From Kiritimatiellia bacterium (GTDB taxonomy: Bacteria > Verrucomicrobiota > Kiritimatiellia > B70-G9), in assembly GCA_012961745.1 (NCBI GenBank), contig DTYT01000112.1, forward strand, positions 1-8,324: 8,324 nt of DNA, in the 5' to 3' direction. A program made the position numbers and the translations under genes. The first letter of the stretch is position 1, and each line of letters begins with the position of its first letter. Below the pieces are notes generated by a model that was not told the origin of the DNA, ran no database searches, and worked only from the letters and a program-made list of their open reading frames with translations. This document shows positions 6,338 through 8,324 of this stretch, piece after piece.

Positions 6338-7112
6338 TCCCATCGCCAGGAGTCCGGCCATCGTCCTGGACTTCGAGCCGGCATTCACCAGCTCGCGTCG
6401 GGTGACCTGGTTCACGCGACACTACGGCCGGGTGGTCACCCTTATCCGCGGATCCCAGCGGCCCAAGAGCTTTTTCCTCGCCCAGTATGACCTGTTCTAC
6501 ACCTGCGACCTGCTCTTCTACCGCCGCGGGGTCCCGGGTTCGCGGCCCGCCCGGGAGTGCGCTGCCCTGAAACGCCGCGATCGCTTCCGCCGCGACTGGC
6601 GCGCTTGCGCGGTGGCCTCCTGCGTGTCGGACCTGGTGTGCCAAGTCGCCCCCCTGGAGGCGCCCGAGCCGCGCCTGTACCGCCTGCTGGAACAAACCTA
6701 CGATCACCTGGACCGGGAGGGCGCGGACACGCCAGTGCTCTACCGGTTCGAACTGTCGCTCCTCCGGTTGACCGGCCATGCCCCCCGGCTGACTAGCTGC
6801 AGTGCCTGTGGGGCCGCCCTGGACCTGGAACGGCCGCGGATCGCGCTGTCCTGTCGGCACGGCGGCGCCCTGTGTGACCGCTGCGCCGCGGCGGAGTCCG
6901 GCGGCATAGAGCACCTCGACCAGGCCGCCTTCCAGTGGTTGCTGCGCCTGTGCCGCGGCCGGGCGGCGCAGGTACCCGACTTGCCCGCGGACCGCCGGCT
7001 GGCACGGGTGGTGGGGCGTTTTCTCACCTATCACCTGGGCGTGTGCCCCCACTCGCGAATCGCGGCCCTGCGGATCCTGGATTACGGGCGGAGCGGGTAC
7101 CGCTGCTCCTGA
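6330..7112 (+). CDS. recO: DNA repair protein RecO
   Basis: A 260-residue RecO, the recombination mediator of the RecFOR pathway, which loads RecA onto SSB-coated single-stranded DNA and anneals strands. The N-terminal OB-fold region begins at about residue 9 with AIVLDFEPAFTSSRRVTWF (10-28), followed by the RGSQRPKS block (40-47). The helical C-terminal part carries a zinc site, with Cys157/Cys160 (CSAC) and Cys182/Cys185 (CDRC), plus a further Cys175 between them. The conserved HGGALC lead-in to the second pair is present. Length is typical. The start is GTG at 6330, giving an 8-bp overlap with mgtE. No Shine-Dalgarno is visible, so translation probably depends on reinitiation after mgtE. 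No other ATG lies near the beginning of the domain. recO has no functional link to magnesium transport; the operon seems to be one of convenience. Confidence 0.9.
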   Translation: MDDPIARSPAIVLDFEPAFTSSRRVTWFTRHYGRVVTLIRGSQRPKSFFLAQYDLFYTCDLLFYRRGVPGSRPARECAALKRRDRFRRDWRACAVASCVSDLVCQVAPLEAPEPRLYRLLEQTYDHLDREGADTPVLYRFELSLLRLTGHAPRLTSCSACGAALDLERPRIALSCRHGGALCDRCAAAESGGIEHLDQAAFQWLLRLCRGRAAQVPDLPADRRLARVVGRFLTYHLGVCPHSRIAALRILDYGRSGYRCS

Positions 7113-7133
7113 TACGGTGGGACCCCGCCGAAA

Positions 7134-7155
7134 GGGCAGGACTGGCGGCCTGCCC
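7134..7155 (+). repeat. Inverted repeat in the recO to DUF697 gap
   Basis: GGGCAGG (7134-7140) and CCTGCCC (7149-7155) are perfect 7-base arms around an 8-base loop, starting 21 bases after the recO stop. A T-rich stretch TTGTTT follows only 12 bases later, so this is at best a poor intrinsic terminator for the recO operon. The hairpin is clear; its role is not. Confidence 0.5.
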
Positions 7156-7167
7156 GGCGGTCCGGGA

Positions 7168-7196
7168 TTGTTTCCCCGTGCAGCGGAAGGTATGCT
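7168..7196 (+). promoter_or_regulatory. Weak promoter candidate for the DUF697 gene
   Basis: TTGTTT (7168-7173, three of six -35 bases) and TATGCT (7191-7196, four of six -10 bases) are 17 bases apart. They would start transcription near 7203, shortly before the gene at 7217. The match is modest, and read-through from recO is the main alternative. Confidence 0.25.
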
Positions 7197-7216
7197 CGTC
7201 GCGGGCTTTTGGGAAG

Positions 7217-8324
7217 ATGATGTTCCGCGAACTGTGGTACAGTATGAAAAGGGCGCTGGTGGCGGCGGGCCTTCTGGCGACTTTCCTGGCCGCGGTGGAA
7301 TTGTTCCGCGCCTTCGTTTTCTTCCATCGGCTCAACCATCTGCTGGGATTCGCCTTCCTGGCCTTTGTGATCCTGTTGCTGTTCGCGCTCGGGCGGGTGC
7401 TGCTCGGGCCGTGGCTGAAGCAGTCCCGCGTGCTCAACCCGCCGGAACTCCCCCCGCTGCAGGAGGCCGCGTTTGGAGAGCTGAAGCGCTATTGCCGCTA
7501 CCTGTTGCGGTATCTGGAACGGCTGCGCCGGAATCCCAACCTCGACCGGGAAGCCCGCCGGAGGGTGGAGCAGGGGATCTCCGATCTTGCGGAGCGGCTG
7601 GCAGCCCATCCGCTGCGCCGGGATCTGGCCCGCGGCATCCGGGTATGCGAGCAGGAGGTGCTCGAACCGGTGCTGGGCGGTCTGCGCGCCCGCGCCGAAA
7701 AGGAAGTCCGGGATTGCGTGCGCGATGTGATGCTCGGCGTAGCGCTGAGCCCCTACCACAGTCTCGACCTGCTGTTGGTCATTACGCGTATCGGCCGGCT
7801 CATGGGCCGCATCAGCGCCATCTTTCTCAGCCGCCCTCTGCCGCGGGACGAATGGCTCGTGTTCCGGGATACCGTTCGGGTGGTCCTGGCGGTAAATGCT
7901 TTCAACCTGGGTCGCTCCGTGTTCCGCGAGATTCTGAGCGGCGCACCCCTGGTGGGAAGGAGCGCCTATCACCTTGCCGAGGCGCTGGGAGCAGGTCTGT
8001 TCACCTCGCTGGCGGGACATGCCGCGATTCTGCGCGTCGCCGCGTACCGTGGCTGGAACCGGGACGAGGCCGCCCGCGCCCTGGGAGCACAGGTGGGATC
8101 ATTCGCCCGCGACCTGGGGAAAATCTTCACCACCGACATGGTATCCCTCTTCTTGCGACCGACCGCGGGAGGTGAGGGCCAGGAGGACGCCTCGCTCAAA
8201 CGGAGGCTGCAGGACGCCGTGTCCAGCGTGCTGGACTCGCTCGCCGGTCTGGCGCAGCAGTTATCGCCGGCGGCCGGAGCCCCGGCGGCATCCGGCGACG
8301 CTCCGCCCGAAGAGGCGGCTGCCA
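7217..8324 (+). CDS. DUF697/YcjF-like membrane protein, 3' end beyond window
   Basis: An open frame of 369 codons with no stop before the right edge, so the gene is partial. Two hydrophobic helices lie near the N-terminus (about residues 13-36 and 42-64), preceded by a basic MKR. A charged, helical segment rich in Arg and Leu follows (about 85-165). A second hydrophobic region from about 168 to 280, beginning RDVMLGVALSPYHSLDLLLV, resembles the DUF697 / YcjF-type domain (an alpha-helical membrane domain also found fused to GTPases). The last 50 residues become Ala/Pro-rich. No GTPase motif is seen in this part. The start is unclear: ATG at 7217 and 7220 sit close behind GGGAAG, and ATG 7244 and GTG 7178 are also in frame. 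It lies 104 bases after recO in the same direction. The family match is by eye and the function is unknown. Confidence 0.72.
   Translation, partial: MMFRELWYSMKRALVAAGLLATFLAAVELFRAFVFFHRLNHLLGFAFLAFVILLLFALGRVLLGPWLKQSRVLNPPELPPLQEAAFGELKRYCRYLLRYLERLRRNPNLDREARRRVEQGISDLAERLAAHPLRRDLARGIRVCEQEVLEPVLGGLRARAEKEVRDCVRDVMLGVALSPYHSLDLLLVITRIGRLMGRISAIFLSRPLPRDEWLVFRDTVRVVLAVNAFNLGRSVFREILSGAPLVGRSAYHLAEALGAGLFTSLAGHAAILRVAAYRGWNRDEAARALGAQVGSFARDLGKIFTTDMVSLFLRPTAGGEGQEDASLKRRLQDAVSSVLDSLAGLAQQLSPAAGAPAASGDAPPEEAAA

Noticed and set aside
5267..6415. A 382-codon minus-strand frame antisense to mgtE
   Set aside because: It is His/Gln/Asp-rich with no family signature, and mgtE is complete on the other strand.
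7117..8175. A 352-codon plus-strand frame competing with the DUF697 gene
   Set aside because: Its translation is Gly/Arg/Pro-rich low complexity. The +1-shifted frame from 7217 gives two clean membrane helices and a DUF697-like domain.

Overview
This is a GC-rich bacterial window with six protein genes and no RNA genes, insertion sequences or CRISPR array. Nothing in it fixes a phylum. The genes look chromosomal: a core recombination-repair gene, a magnesium transporter, conserved membrane proteins of unknown function, and a divergently transcribed catabolic pair. Long open frames on the opposite strands are the usual shadows of high-GC coding sequence.

Left half, minus strand, read right to left. 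An approximately 840-residue fused flavoprotein and iron-sulfur oxidoreductase (stop at 1553) is followed after 46 bases by ssnA (139-1506), a zinc-type amidohydrolase. The oxidoreductase has the module order of dihydropyrimidine dehydrogenase: two N-terminal [4Fe-4S] clusters, FAD/NAD(P)H domain, FMN barrel, C-terminal 2[4Fe-4S] ferredoxin. In enterobacteria and clostridia ssnA lies in purine and selenium-dependent molybdenum hydroxylase clusters beside ygfK, which is built from the same two large modules in the opposite order. My inference is a two-gene unit for reductive and hydrolytic breakdown of an N-heterocycle such as a purine or pyrimidine derivative. Past the ssnA stop, at the left edge, is a four-copy 31-bp tandem repeat carrying an invariant dyad. 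Read on the ssnA strand, its hairpins are followed by T-runs, so it may be a serial terminator, or a phased array of protein-binding sites.

Right half, plus strand. A DUF502 membrane protein gene (4206-4931), mgtE (4928-6337) and recO (6330-7112) form a tight operon with 4-bp and 8-bp overlaps. The mgtE start is capped by a short hairpin that fits translational coupling to the upstream gene. After a 104-bp gap with an inverted repeat and a weak promoter candidate, a DUF697/YcjF-like membrane protein gene starts near 7217 and runs off the right edge.

The 109-bp divergent region (4097-4205) separates the two halves. The minus-strand promoter candidate (ATGACA-17-TATAAT) lies on top of the two possible ATG starts of the oxidoreductase. 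Either the promoter is spurious or the real start is further inside, possibly a leaderless GTG.
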